A stretch of 64,000 nt of DNA from Verrucomicrobiia bacterium (GTDB lineage: Bacteria; Verrucomicrobiota; Verrucomicrobiia; Verrucomicrobiales; DEV007): assembly GCA_030427505.1 (NCBI GenBank), contig JAUICH010000001.1:124001-188000 (forward strand), given 5' to 3'. Shown here piece by piece: positions 16,646 to 25,078 of the stretch. The stretch's first letter is position 1; each line of letters begins with the position of its first letter. Both the position numbers and the translations under genes were made by a program. The notes under the pieces are model-generated. The model saw only the letters and a program-made list of their open reading frames with translations, did not search any database and was not told where the DNA came from.

Positions 16646-16687
16646 AAAAAAATCCCGGTCCCGCGAAGCGGAACCGGGATTTTCCAA
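16646..16687 (-). terminator. Intrinsic terminator of the Gfo/Idh/MocA gene
   Basis: 13-bp stem, 16652-16664 with 16668-16680, loop of three bases. Read on the minus strand it has one G-U pair and is followed by seven T's (plus-strand A-run 16646-16652). It lies 30-70 bp past the stop at 16719. Confidence 0.85.
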
Positions 16688-16718
16688 ATGACTTTGGCTG
16701 TAAAAGCCAGCCTCTGGC

Positions 16719-18152
16719 TCAGGCTTTCTTACCGGCCTTGCCTTTGCCCTTGTCTTCCTTCCACGGCAGCAGCCACTCGCCGGGTTTGGCGGTGGGGTAG
16801 TTGCCATCCGCGTCCGGCAGGATCGGCGGCTCGGCGTCGAAACTGTAGTCTTCCGGCATGATGCTGAAATTGGAAGCGATGGCTTCGTCCCAATTGACCT
16901 CCACGCCAGAGTAGGTGGCCAAGCGGCCAAACACGGAGGTAAAGCTGCTCTTCGCGCCATAGTAGGCGTTGTTGATGGGCTTATCTTCGCGGATGTGCTC
17001 GTGCAGTTTGACGTGCTCCACGTCGTAGGGGTTTTCCGGCTCGCGGTTCCGGTAGGTCCAGATTTCGTTGCCCTTGCGGTCCGTGATGTAGGTCTTGCCC
17101 TTGTTGCCCATGTAGATGCTGCCTTCCGTGCCGTGGATTTCTTCTTCCACTTTGTTCAGGCAACCTGGCTGGTGGCGGCACTGGCTGTTCATGATGACGC
17201 CGTTGTCGTAACGGAATTCGACGTAGTGGTGGTCGAAGATTTCGCCAGTGTCCGGACCGGTGCGCACTTCGCGGCCGCCCATGCCCTGGGCGATGGTGGG
17301 GTGTCCGCCTTTTTCAGAGTCGCCGCTGACGAACCAGTTGATGACGTCGATGTTGTGGATGTGCTGTTCGGTGATGTGGTCGCCGCAGAGCCAGTTGAAG
17401 TAGTACCAGTTACGCATCTGGTATTCCATTTCCGACCAGCCGGGCTGGCGGGCGATCTTCCACACGCCGCCGCTGTTCCACCAGCACTGGGCGGAAACAA
17501 TGTCGCCGATGAGGCCTTCCTTCATCTTCTCGAAGGCCTGGAGGTAGCTCTCCTGGTAGTGGCGTTGCAGTCCCACCACGACCTTCAGGTTCTTCTCGTC
17601 CGCCACCTTGGCGGCTTCGATGACCCGGTTGAAACCGGCGGCATCGACGCAGACCGGTTTTTCCATGAAGACGTGTTTTCCGGCCTGCACCGCGTACTCG
17701 AAGTGGATGGGGCGGAATCCCGGAGGCGTGGCGATGACGACGACATCGACTTGGTCGATGACCTGCTTGTAGGCGTCGAAGCCGGTGTAGCGGCGGCTTT
17801 CCGGCACGTCGAAGGCTTCAGGGCGGCCATTCTTTTCCAGCTCTTTCTGGATCGATTCCACGCCGCCTGCCTGGCGCTGTTTGAAGGTGCCCATCAGGCG
17901 GTCTTCAAACGCGTCCGCCATGGCTACCAGCCGGGTACCGTCCACTTTCAGGTCCTGGACGATGGCGCCGCTACCGCGGCCGCCGCATCCAACCATACCG
18001 ATCTTCAGTTCGTCGCTGCCGGCGACCTGGGCATAAGATTCCACTGGCAGAGCAGACGTCGCTGCCGCGGCCGCCGCGGTGCCAGCGATGAACTTTCGGC
18101 GAGTGGTCGTGTCCTGAGGTTTCAGGGAGGAGGGTGGGTTTTCGTCGCTCAT
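16719..18152 (-). CDS. Tat-exported Gfo/Idh/MocA-family oxidoreductase
   Basis: 477 residues from the ATG at 18152. The N-terminus carries a twin-arginine signal, TRRKFIAGTAAAAAATSALP. The Rossmann start is LKIGMVGCGGRGSGAI, and the C-terminal domain contains EKPVCVDAAGF, the family's Lys-Pro motif. Members oxidise sugars or related polyols with NAD(P); the exported, Tat-linked members are typical of Planctomycetes and Verrucomicrobia. A Lys/Gly-rich tail ends KGKGKAGKKA. It is the third gene of an epimerase / DUF1080-ThuA / oxidoreductase set and has its own terminator. A role in oxidising glycosides to 3-keto sugars is plausible by context, not shown. Confidence 0.9.
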   Translation of the reverse strand: MSDENPPSSLKPQDTTTRRKFIAGTAAAAAATSALPVESYAQVAGSDELKIGMVGCGGRGSGAIVQDLKVDGTRLVAMADAFEDRLMGTFKQRQAGGVESIQKELEKNGRPEAFDVPESRRYTGFDAYKQVIDQVDVVVIATPPGFRPIHFEYAVQAGKHVFMEKPVCVDAAGFNRVIEAAKVADEKNLKVVVGLQRHYQESYLQAFEKMKEGLIGDIVSAQCWWNSGGVWKIARQPGWSEMEYQMRNWYYFNWLCGDHITEQHIHNIDVINWFVSGDSEKGGHPTIAQGMGGREVRTGPDTGEIFDHHYVEFRYDNGVIMNSQCRHQPGCLNKVEEEIHGTEGSIYMGNKGKTYITDRKGNEIWTYRNREPENPYDVEHVKLHEHIREDKPINNAYYGAKSSFTSVFGRLATYSGVEVNWDEAIASNFSIMPEDYSFDAEPPILPDADGNYPTAKPGEWLLPWKEDKGKGKAGKKA

Positions 18153-18239
18153 GGTATTTTTCGTTATTTCTGGTAAAAAGAGCCTAAGGGCCGGGGTCAT
18201 GGGGCCGCAAACGCTTTTCCATGGCTAATTCGCGCCATG

Positions 18240-18272
18240 AAAAACGCCGGCGATTTTGTTTCCGGCGTTTTC
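18240..18272 (-). terminator. Bidirectional hairpin between DUF1080-ThuA and Gfo/Idh
   Basis: Stem AAAACGCCGG (18241-18250) with CCGGCGTTTT (18262-18271), loop of 11 bases. On the minus strand it ends in a T-run after the stop at 18278, so it can end transcription of the upstream gene and separate it from the oxidoreductase gene. Confidence 0.7.
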
Positions 18273-18277
18273 AGGGG

Positions 18278-19852
18278 TTATTTGGGTTTCTTTTCCGGCT
18301 TGGGATCGAGATTTGCGTTCATCTCTTCTTCGGTGGGTGTCGGGGTCTCTACTCCGTTTTCCGGCACCTCTGCCTTGGAGATCCAGCAAATGGCGTTCAT
18401 GAGAACCTTGCGGAAGTTATCGTTCCGCCAGTTTTCGTGGAAGTGGGTGCCGGTAAAGCCAAATCCCCGGCCACCGTCTTCCCGGTCATACACCCAGCAG
18501 ACGTGCTGCGGTTGTTTCTCCGCCACCATCTTGCGCACCTCCGGGTTGCCGGAGTGGTGGCCGTCGGGACGGTCCATGGTGCTGTCCGGCGGGACAGCGG
18601 TCAGGATGGGGGTCACGCCCTCCATGTCTGGCGCGAAGCGCATGTTGAAGTACCACTCGTCTTCGATGGAGAAAGGGGCCACGCCGTTTGCCACGGGATG
18701 ATTGGGCAGCTCCTTGAACTCGGCGGTCCAGTGGGGATTGACCGAGTAGTTCACTTCGAACGCACCGCCAATCCAGGAGATCAACGCCTGGTTGCTCTCG
18801 TCGGGGAGCATTTCCACGGCGTAGTGAATGGCGCCGATGCCCACGCCCTGCTTGGCGAGGTGGGTGACCTGCCGGCGGTGCCAGTAGCCCACGTGCCGCG
18901 TCTGGCCATCGGAAAACATCACCAGAGCATCCACGTTCTGAAACGCGGTCGGGTCTGACGGCCATCCGTTAAGGTAGGGGGTGGCGAGCACCCTGTCGCT
19001 CAGGTTCTCATTCAGCAGGCGGGAGGCCAGCAGACAGCCCGCGTTGTGTTCGTGCTGACCGGGACCATGGCTGGGCGGGCCAGCCACGAAGATGACTTTC
19101 TTCAGATCTTCCAGGGGCAGGCGCTTCAGCTCGATGTTCCGGAACTCCACCTTCATGGCGGGTCCTTTGTGAAGCTGAAAGGCCAGCAAACCGGAGCGGC
19201 GGCGGGTGTCCGTGTCTTCGTCCGTGAGTTCGGACATCACCACGTCGTTAATCTTGTAGGTGAAGTGGTTGCCCTTGGCGATGATGTGGTAGGAGTTCCA
19301 GCCGTCCTTGTTGATGTGGGACGCCAGCTCCTCCGGATCTCCGAGCGAGCCGGTCACCTCGGGCTTCCCTTCCTCATTCACGACCGCTTTCTGGCCGCGC
19401 CGGGCCAGGATGCCGCGGAACTTTTCCCCGTAGTTGAGGCCGGTGTGAACCAGATCGGCGTCGATGTCCGCCTGGTAACCGCCAACGGCGTAGGGTTGCT
19501 CCAAGTCGAAGCTGCGAATCTGAACGCCGGAATTTCCGCTGGTGATACGGTATTCCAGCTTCAGTTCGAAGTCATCCACCTCTCCCAGGGTCCATTTCAG
19601 GAAGGTGTTGTATTCGATGGGGTCTTCATCGCTGGTTTGCCCGACGATGACGCCGTCCTGAACGGACCAGAGTTTCGGATCGCCCTCCCAGCCTTTCAGG
19701 TCGCTGCCGTTGAAGATGGGCACAAAGCCCTGCTGAGTCACGGCGTCGTCCCCATTCTCCGTGGTGGGGGCGTCCTTGGCAAAGGCGATGACGGCGAAGA
19801 CCAAGGCGACGGCGGGAACCAGCGCCACGGTGGAGATCCACGTGCGTTTCAT
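18278..19852 (-). CDS. DUF1080 (3-keto-disaccharide hydrolase type) fused to ThuA domain
   Basis: 524 residues from the ATG at 19852, with a signal peptide (VALVPAVALVFAVIAFA). Residues about 45-220 are a DUF1080 jelly-roll: FVPIFNGSDLKGWEG, SGNSGVQIRSF, GWNSYHIIAKGNHFTYKINDVV, LLAFQLHKGPAMKVEFRNIELKRL. Residues about 230-490 are a ThuA domain (class I glutamine amidotransferase-like): VIFVAGPPSHGPGQHEHNAG, VDALVMFSDGQTRH, GIGAIHYAVEM, then WYFNMRF and TGTHFHENW. DUF1080 proteins include hydrolases of 3-keto glycosides, and ThuA is linked to trehalose catabolism. Both fit with the adjoining oxidoreductase. The C-terminus is Glu/Lys/Pro-rich. Confidence 0.88.
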   Translation of the reverse strand: MKRTWISTVALVPAVALVFAVIAFAKDAPTTENGDDAVTQQGFVPIFNGSDLKGWEGDPKLWSVQDGVIVGQTSDEDPIEYNTFLKWTLGEVDDFELKLEYRITSGNSGVQIRSFDLEQPYAVGGYQADIDADLVHTGLNYGEKFRGILARRGQKAVVNEEGKPEVTGSLGDPEELASHINKDGWNSYHIIAKGNHFTYKINDVVMSELTDEDTDTRRRSGLLAFQLHKGPAMKVEFRNIELKRLPLEDLKKVIFVAGPPSHGPGQHEHNAGCLLASRLLNENLSDRVLATPYLNGWPSDPTAFQNVDALVMFSDGQTRHVGYWHRRQVTHLAKQGVGIGAIHYAVEMLPDESNQALISWIGGAFEVNYSVNPHWTAEFKELPNHPVANGVAPFSIEDEWYFNMRFAPDMEGVTPILTAVPPDSTMDRPDGHHSGNPEVRKMVAEKQPQHVCWVYDREDGGRGFGFTGTHFHENWRNDNFRKVLMNAICWISKAEVPENGVETPTPTEEEMNANLDPKPEKKPK

Positions 19853-19904
19853 GATGCTTTCGGGGTTTGAATGAAATTCGGGGGGAAATTGAGCCGGCGC
19901 GGGA

Positions 19905-20756
19905 TCAGGCCTGATCCCACGCGTCACGGATGTAACTATAGCCGAATTCGTAGACTTCTTCAGGATTCGGGAAGAAATCTCTCCAAACGCAGGTAGCGGC
20001 GGCCAGAGCCGGAAGGGCGCGGCCGAAGGCTTCGATGGTAAACCAGTTGTCGTAGCCGTTCTTTTTGAAGATAGCGATGGTCTCCTTGATGGGCGTGTGA
20101 TCTTTGCCCGGAGTGCCGCGGTCGTTGGCCGAAATGTGGACGTGCTTGATGACGTCGAGGTTCGGTTCGATCACGCCCAGGGGGTCCTTCTCTTCGATGT
20201 TGGCGTGGAAGGTGTCATACATCGTGTGAAAGTTCGGGTGGTTGACCTGCTTCACGTAGGCGGAGGCTTGGTCGAGCGTGTTCAGGAAGTGCGCTTCGAA
20301 GCGGTTCAGGGACTCCACGGTCAGGCGGATGCCGGCTTCCTGAGCGAAGTCCGCAATGACCCGGTGTCCTTCGGCGGCGTGGGCGCGCTCCGTATCCGTC
20401 GGAGGTTCGCCCGTGAAATTGCCCAGCATTTGGTAGAAAGGACCGCAGAAGTTCTCGATGCCGGCATTGTGGCCGCACTCGAGCACTTTCTTCATGTGGT
20501 CGATGGCGCCCTGGCGGTGGGAAGCTTCCGGGCTGATGAAGCTGTGTTCCTGATCCGGGCAGACGCCCACGGCGGTGGATTCCAGGCCATTGTCCTTCAG
20601 CGCCTGACCCATTTTCTTGAAATGGTCCGGGTTGCTGGTGTCAAAAATGGGCAACTCGGCGCCGTCGTAGCCGGTGGCTTTTAGTTTTTCGAGAATGGGG
20701 AATTCTTTCTCTTCGAAATGCGTCGTCCAGAGCAGGAGGTTAAAACCGATCTTCAT
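19905..20756 (-). CDS. Sugar-phosphate isomerase/epimerase (D-tagatose/psicose 3-epimerase-like)
   Basis: 283 residues, a TIM-barrel of the xylose-isomerase-like family. The start MKIGFNLLLWTTHFEEKEFPILEKLKATGYDGAELP is typical. Metal-binding residues of the ketose 3-epimerase subgroup are visible in order: TVESLNRFE (Glu), MYDTFHANIEE (Asp, His), HVHISANDRGTPG (His), and IEAFG (Glu). The reaction is likely C3 epimerisation of a ketose or a 3-keto sugar derivative. It is the first gene of the minus-strand catabolic set, 52 bp before the DUF1080-ThuA start. No signal peptide, so cytoplasmic, unlike the next two genes. Confidence 0.88.
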   Translation of the reverse strand: MKIGFNLLLWTTHFEEKEFPILEKLKATGYDGAELPIFDTSNPDHFKKMGQALKDNGLESTAVGVCPDQEHSFISPEASHRQGAIDHMKKVLECGHNAGIENFCGPFYQMLGNFTGEPPTDTERAHAAEGHRVIADFAQEAGIRLTVESLNRFEAHFLNTLDQASAYVKQVNHPNFHTMYDTFHANIEEKDPLGVIEPNLDVIKHVHISANDRGTPGKDHTPIKETIAIFKKNGYDNWFTIEAFGRALPALAAATCVWRDFFPNPEEVYEFGYSYIRDAWDQA

Positions 20757-20989
20757 TGGCGTTTTTTACAGAGGCTTTGCCAGCGGATCAAGCGAGAGTA
20801 ACGGAAATGTCCCAGCGCAAATGCGGGAGCGATTGAAGCCGCCCGGGGGCAGGCTCCCTGCTGCGGCGGGAAAAAAGGAAGTCAAAGAGAGGCGAACCGG
20901 ACGCGGTTCGCGAAGGCGGTCCGGCTCGGGACAGAGAGATTCGCCTGGCCGGTACCGGTGGGAGGAAAGGTGGAAACCTTCCCTCTTCG
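20757..20989. other. Intergenic region with 7-bp hairpin
   Basis: A perfect stem GCGAACC (20892-20898) / GGTTCGC (20905-20911), loop GGACGC, lies past the stop of the SHD1-type gene on the minus strand. I see no gene here. The hairpin may end that gene; there is no T-run, so this is uncertain. Confidence 0.35.
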
Positions 20990-21724
20990 TCACCATTTGG
21001 CGCTTTGGAGGGCCTGACCGGAGGACTTGTACTCGTGCACCATCTTTCCGTTGTGCATGATGCGGACCCACAGTCCTTCAATGTCATCGTGCTTTTCGTC
21101 CTTGGAGCCGTTGGCGTAGTACCAGCCAGGTAGGAGTTCGCTGTGCGCGATCTGAAAAGGCGTCGTGGAAAAATTGACGCTGCGGAGCCGCTCAATTTTC
21201 GGAATCGCCGCTTTGCCCGACAGGACCCGGTATTTTCCTTCAGACTTCAGAGGCTGCTTGGCGCGTTTGTCCGCGTTGGCGGCAAAGGACAGGTAGACCT
21301 TGTATTGCGCCTCCACGTTGCTCAGGTCCGTTTGGGTCGCGTTTTCGACGCTGACGTCAAAGTACCATTCCTCGTAAACCACTTCGGTGCTGCCGCCTTC
21401 CTGAACCTTGTCCCGCTTGTTCCGTTTCTTTGTGAAGTCTACTTCAAAGCGATAGTCGAAGTTGGCTTCCCGCCACTTGTTGATGAAAGCCTGGTCGGAG
21501 TCTGAGAAAAAGGAGATCCCGCCGTTGATTTCCCGCCCGTCTTCCATGCGAAGTTTGACCTCGGTTTCCGAGGCGGAGACGATTTCCGCGCGGATGGTCT
21601 TTCCGTCGTGGCTGGTAAATTCCCGGAAATCGGCAAAGACGGAACAGGCCGTGCCGAGGGAGATGAGAAAGACCGCCGCCGCGAGGGCGCCACGGATCGA
21701 AGAAGTATATGGGCCGGCAAACAT
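20990..21724 (-). CDS. Exported SHD1-domain protein
   Basis: 244 residues from the ATG at 21724, with a signal peptide (ALAAAVFLISLGTACSVFA). Right after it is an SLA1-homology domain 1 (SHD1)-like repeat: FREFTSHDGKTIRAEIVSASETEVKLRMEDGREINGGISFFSDSDQAFINKW. This domain is abundant in Planctomycetes and Verrucomicrobia exported proteins. The rest is an all-beta domain of about 150 residues, with YEEWYFDVSVENATQTDLSNVEAQYKVYLSF, and ends VRIMHNGKMVHEYKSSG. The function of the bacterial SHD1 proteins is unknown. It lies between the epimerase set and an SDR, all on the minus strand, but with a gap, so separate transcription is likely. Confidence 0.75.
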   Translation of the reverse strand: MFAGPYTSSIRGALAAAVFLISLGTACSVFADFREFTSHDGKTIRAEIVSASETEVKLRMEDGREINGGISFFSDSDQAFINKWREANFDYRFEVDFTKKRNKRDKVQEGGSTEVVYEEWYFDVSVENATQTDLSNVEAQYKVYLSFAANADKRAKQPLKSEGKYRVLSGKAAIPKIERLRSVNFSTTPFQIAHSELLPGWYYANGSKDEKHDDIEGLWVRIMHNGKMVHEYKSSGQALQSAKW

Positions 21725-21846
21725 CGTGATTATGGGTTCGGGTTTGCGATTCAAAAGTGTCAAAGGCTGGCGTTAGCTTGTCAAGCCTACAAGCCACCCC
21801 GCCGGAACTGTGACAAAATTATCAGGAAGAAACGTTGATTCAGGCC

Positions 21847-22536
21847 TCAGGGAGCTGTCAGCGCCCGGCCGTTGTCTCTGGGACCGAGCCCAGCCAGATA
21901 CGGCACGGCGGTTTTGGCCCACTCGGTGGGCGAGGGATAGCTCGATGCGCTTTCCCCAAAACAGCTCCGCAGCATTTCCGTATCGATGATGCCGGGATTC
22001 AGGGCCACGGCGGCCAGTCCACTGGGTAGCTCCTGGGCCAGCGCGGAGGTGAGGCCTTCTATCGCCCATTTGGTCGCGCAGTAGGGGGCCACTTCGGGGG
22101 AAGTGGAGCGGCCCCATCCGGAGCTGAAATTCACAATCACACCCCGGCCCGCCGCGATCATGGCCGGGACGAAATGGCGGATCACGTTGGTAACGCCCTT
22201 GATGTTTACGTCAATGACTTGGGAAAATTCCTCCGCCGGTACTTCCCAGAGGGGAGCGTTCTGGTTGATGGTGGCGGCGTTGTTGATTATCAAATCCGGC
22301 GGGCCCACCTCGGGGATCAGCTTGTTTGCCAGAGCCTCCACGGCTTTGTCATCCACCACGTCCAATGGCAAAAAACGATGCGGGTCCCCGAACTGGCTTT
22401 CCAGATCTTTCAGCGCTTCCGCGTTCCTGCCGCAGCCCATCACCACCGTATTTTCAAGCGACGCGAAGCCTTCGGCCATGGCCCGGCCCAGTCCACGGGT
22501 GCATCCGGTAATGATGATGGTCTTTGGTTTGCTCAT
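21847..22536 (-). CDS. Short-chain dehydrogenase/reductase
   Basis: 229 residues. Classical SDR motifs: cofactor-binding TGCTRGLG at the N-terminus, NNAA (about residue 87), active-site Ser in VNFSSGWG, and YCATK with the catalytic Tyr and Lys. The pattern GRN after the second strand suggests NADPH use. The substrate is unknown; the C-terminus (GLGPRDNGRALTAP) is short, as in the fungal/plant-like small SDRs of the SDR-A type. It is separated by 284 bp from the divergent peptidase gene at 22821. Confidence 0.9.
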   Translation of the reverse strand: MSKPKTIIITGCTRGLGRAMAEGFASLENTVVMGCGRNAEALKDLESQFGDPHRFLPLDVVDDKAVEALANKLIPEVGPPDLIINNAATINQNAPLWEVPAEEFSQVIDVNIKGVTNVIRHFVPAMIAAGRGVIVNFSSGWGRSTSPEVAPYCATKWAIEGLTSALAQELPSGLAAVALNPGIIDTEMLRSCFGESASSYPSPTEWAKTAVPYLAGLGPRDNGRALTAP

Positions 22537-22820
22537 TGGAAGGGTGGGGTAGAGCCTGCGCTCGTGCTGTGGGAGCGAGCCATTATTCTAGACACGTCCA
22601 GGTGATGAGAGGGGGCGTAACGGGTTGGGCTTGGTTGCTGAGGCAGGCCGGTCTAGGTTTTGTGTAAATATTGGCCCGAAAATCTTCACCCCAACACGGC
22701 CGCCACTTAAACACTGTTTATCTTGCCGAAAGGTTTGCAACGGCGGAAACGACTAGACTTCGTTTCCGTCTTGAAAGAACTGGCGTGTGCAGGCGTCATT
22801 CACTAAAACCAACTCAAATC
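22537..22820. other. Intergenic region upstream of the M29-like gene
   Basis: Divergent promoter space between the SDR (minus) and the peptidase (plus). It contains a modest AT-rich stretch (TTTTGTGTAAATATTGG near 22655-22675). I see no gene, hairpin or operator that I would call. Confidence 0.35.
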
Positions 22821-24011
22821 ATGTCATCCGTAGCCCTCCTAGACCGCGACGTTATTCTCCACCCCGAACGGCGTCAGTTTCCCGAGTTCAGCCTGGCGCG
22901 CCTGTTGGGCACGGTGTTCGAGCCCACGCGGGGCTGCCGCGTGTGTATCTTGATCGACCTCGAAGATGAGACCCTGATGAAAGGCTTTGGCTTTCTGAAC
23001 ACGGAAGGGCACGCGGTGCAGAAGAAAGCGTATGAGCAGTTTTTCCTGGGCCTGAAAGATGGCGGTCTCCAGGAATTGGGGATGACGGGTGGAGAGATGT
23101 TCGCCTACAAGATGACCCACGGGTCAAACCTGGATTTGAAAGACGAATGCTGGGACGTGGAAGGCCAGCAGCTCAGCCTGGACCGGGACATTTATCCGAA
23201 CTACGACATCATTCTCTGCATCTCCACCTTCTCCGCCACCGCTCCGCTGACGGCGAAGTGCAAGGTCTTCGGCTTTCGTGGGGCCACGATGCACGGCCTG
23301 AATGACGTGATTCTGAGCACCGGACTGGCGGTGAGCTACGACGATGTGAGCGCGGACGCTGAAAAACTGCGCGTTGCCCTTACCAAGGCGGACGAAATCG
23401 AAATCGACTTCGGCCTGGAAGACGGCCGGGTGTTGACGGCCTGCCTGGTGCTGAACGGGCAGGAAGCGCAAAAGTCTCACGGGCTCTGCAAAGGCGAAAA
23501 GCCGGACATCGCCAACCTGCCCGCCGGGGAGGTGTATTTCGTGCCGGTGGACGCCAATGGACAGTTCCCCATGAAGTACGCGGATGGCACGCTGGGCGTG
23601 CTGGACGTGAAAGACCGCAACATCATCAAATCCACGCTTATCGAAGGAAACCAGGCCACCATCGACGAACACAATGCCCGGCTGGCGGACGACCCGATGA
23701 CCGGCACGCTGGGCGAGCTGGGCTTTGGCACTCAGGTCCTGCCTGTTTCCGGAGCGGACATCCAGGACGAAAAGGTTCTTGGCACTTGCCACCTGGCTAC
23801 CGGGCGGGACGATCACCTGGGCGGCGACATCGTGCCGGACATGTTTAAGAAGCACGAGAACTCGACCCACGACGACATCCTCTTCGCGCCGCACAAGACG
23901 CCGAACTTCGACATCCAGCAGGTGCGGATGAAACGGGGCAGCCAGCAGGAGATTCTGATCGAACACTTCCGTCCTTCCGAGTATCTCCTGAAAGCTTTGG
24001 CGGGAGCCTGA
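22821..24011 (+). CDS. M29-like metallopeptidase (aminopeptidase T-like)
   Basis: 396 residues from the ATG at 22821. The C-terminal half matches the M29 (thermophilic aminopeptidase) catalytic region: AGEVYFVPVDANG (first Glu ligand), GELGFG (second Glu), DEKVLGTCHLATGRDDHLGG (His ligand) and STHDDILF (His and Asp). The N-terminal half is less like known M29 members and contains a GFRGATMHGLNDVIL block. It is cytoplasmic and probably metal-dependent. Members cut amino-terminal residues, but the specificity here is unknown. It is followed after 63 bp by the OvoA-type methyltransferase on the same strand, so a shared transcript is possible. Confidence 0.7.
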   Translation: MSSVALLDRDVILHPERRQFPEFSLARLLGTVFEPTRGCRVCILIDLEDETLMKGFGFLNTEGHAVQKKAYEQFFLGLKDGGLQELGMTGGEMFAYKMTHGSNLDLKDECWDVEGQQLSLDRDIYPNYDIILCISTFSATAPLTAKCKVFGFRGATMHGLNDVILSTGLAVSYDDVSADAEKLRVALTKADEIEIDFGLEDGRVLTACLVLNGQEAQKSHGLCKGEKPDIANLPAGEVYFVPVDANGQFPMKYADGTLGVLDVKDRNIIKSTLIEGNQATIDEHNARLADDPMTGTLGELGFGTQVLPVSGADIQDEKVLGTCHLATGRDDHLGGDIVPDMFKKHENSTHDDILFAPHKTPNFDIQQVRMKRGSQQEILIEHFRPSEYLLKALAGA

Positions 24012-24074
24012 GCCGGACCGTTTGATTCTTAAAGGATTGCGTATGGCCTTGGGCCGCTGGAAGGCTTTGTCCCC

Positions 24075-24815
24075 GTGAGTTCTTACGAGAGCGAAAGACT
24101 TCTCCACCTCTATCTTCTGTTTCACTACGGGACGCCGGAAGAGGTGGTGGCGGGCAGTTCCTTCACGGTTCCGGACCTGAAAGGGTTCGACTTTCTCGTG
24201 GCCACGGTGACCCGGGGTTTTGATCTGGAGGGGGCGCCTTTTGGAAGGGCCCTGGACGTGGGCTGCGCGGTGGGCCGGTCCAGCTTTGAGCTGTCGCGCC
24301 ACGCGAGCGAAGTCCTGGGCATCGATTTTTCCCAGAGTTTCGTCCAAACCGCGCAGCGCATTCAGGCTGGCGAGGCCGTGGACTACCTGCGGTACGGGGA
24401 AGCCCACCAGGGCAGTCCCCTCGCCGCCCGCCTGCCGGAAGGCGTCCACCCGGAGCGAGTGACCTTTCAGGTGGGCGACGCCATGGCGCTGCCGGAAAGT
24501 CTCGGCACTTTTGACTTGGTCCACGCGGCCAACCTGCTGTGCCGCCTCCCGGAACCGGCCAGATTTCTCCACCGCTTGCCTTCCCTGGTAAACCCAGGCG
24601 GTCAGGTGGTGCTGGCGACTCCCTGCACTTGGCTGGAAGAGTACACTCCATTGGAGAACCAGCCCAGCGGGGACACCCTGAGCTTCGTGAAGGAGCACCT
24701 GGAAGCGGACTTCGCGCTGATTCGCGTGACCGAGCTGCCCTTTCTCATCCGCGAACATTCCCGGAAGTTTCAGGTCAGCCACTCGCAGACCTCACTCTGG
24801 CGGCGGCGTGTCTGA
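24075..24815 (+). CDS. Putative 4-mercaptohistidine N1-methyltransferase (OvoA C-terminal type), stand-alone
   Basis: 246 residues from the GTG at 24075 (a GGAAGG box lies 12 bp upstream). It is a class I SAM methyltransferase with ALDVGCAVGRSSFELSRHA (motif I), VLGIDFSQSFVQTA, and FDLVHAANLLCRLPEP. It also shows features of the OvoA C-terminal domain: the start YESERLLHLYLLFHYG, the late TPCTWLEEYTP, and PFLIREHSRKFQVSHSQTSLW. OvoA uses this domain to make ovothiol from 4-mercaptohistidine after an N-terminal sulfoxide-synthase step. Here only the methyltransferase is present; no sulfoxide synthase is adjacent, so it must be encoded elsewhere or is absent. Confidence 0.82.
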   Translation: MSSYESERLLHLYLLFHYGTPEEVVAGSSFTVPDLKGFDFLVATVTRGFDLEGAPFGRALDVGCAVGRSSFELSRHASEVLGIDFSQSFVQTAQRIQAGEAVDYLRYGEAHQGSPLAARLPEGVHPERVTFQVGDAMALPESLGTFDLVHAANLLCRLPEPARFLHRLPSLVNPGGQVVLATPCTWLEEYTPLENQPSGDTLSFVKEHLEADFALIRVTELPFLIREHSRKFQVSHSQTSLWRRRV

Positions 24816-25078
24816 GTCCTGACCACGGATGGCGGGAACAGAATCTCAGAGCGCGGGCTCCGCCCTTTCTCACCACAGATGACGCAGATTTTGGAATTCA
24901 GGCTCACGCCGGCTCTTTCTCAATCAGTACTATCGGCGTCATTTGACTTCGCTTGGCTCCGTCTTTGTCCGCTTCGCTCCCATTGTGGTCAAAAACTGAG
25001 AACCGCGTTCGTTTTCTCTGGGCTCTTTCCCATTGGAATCGGTTGCTGAAACCGCCGAACCGGATTTGTATTCGCTTT
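24816..25078. repeat. Intergenic stretch with a degenerate ACCACAGATGACGCAG-type repeat
   Basis: Around 24875-24895 the sequence ACCACAGATGACGCAGATTT resembles the dispersed 'CCACAGAT..CACAGATTT' repeats found between genes in many PVC and proteobacterial genomes. A second weaker match, GACCACGGATGG, is near 24818. No gene is seen. Confidence 0.35.

Noticed and set aside
16995-18176. Long plus-strand open frame opposite the Gfo/Idh/MocA gene
   Set aside because: Antisense to a well-conserved gene; composition (Val/Asp/His/Phe-rich) typical of a reversed reading frame.
23124-24782. 552-codon minus-strand frame across the M29-like and methyltransferase genes
   Set aside because: Spans two conserved genes on the other strand and has no domain; also reversed composition.
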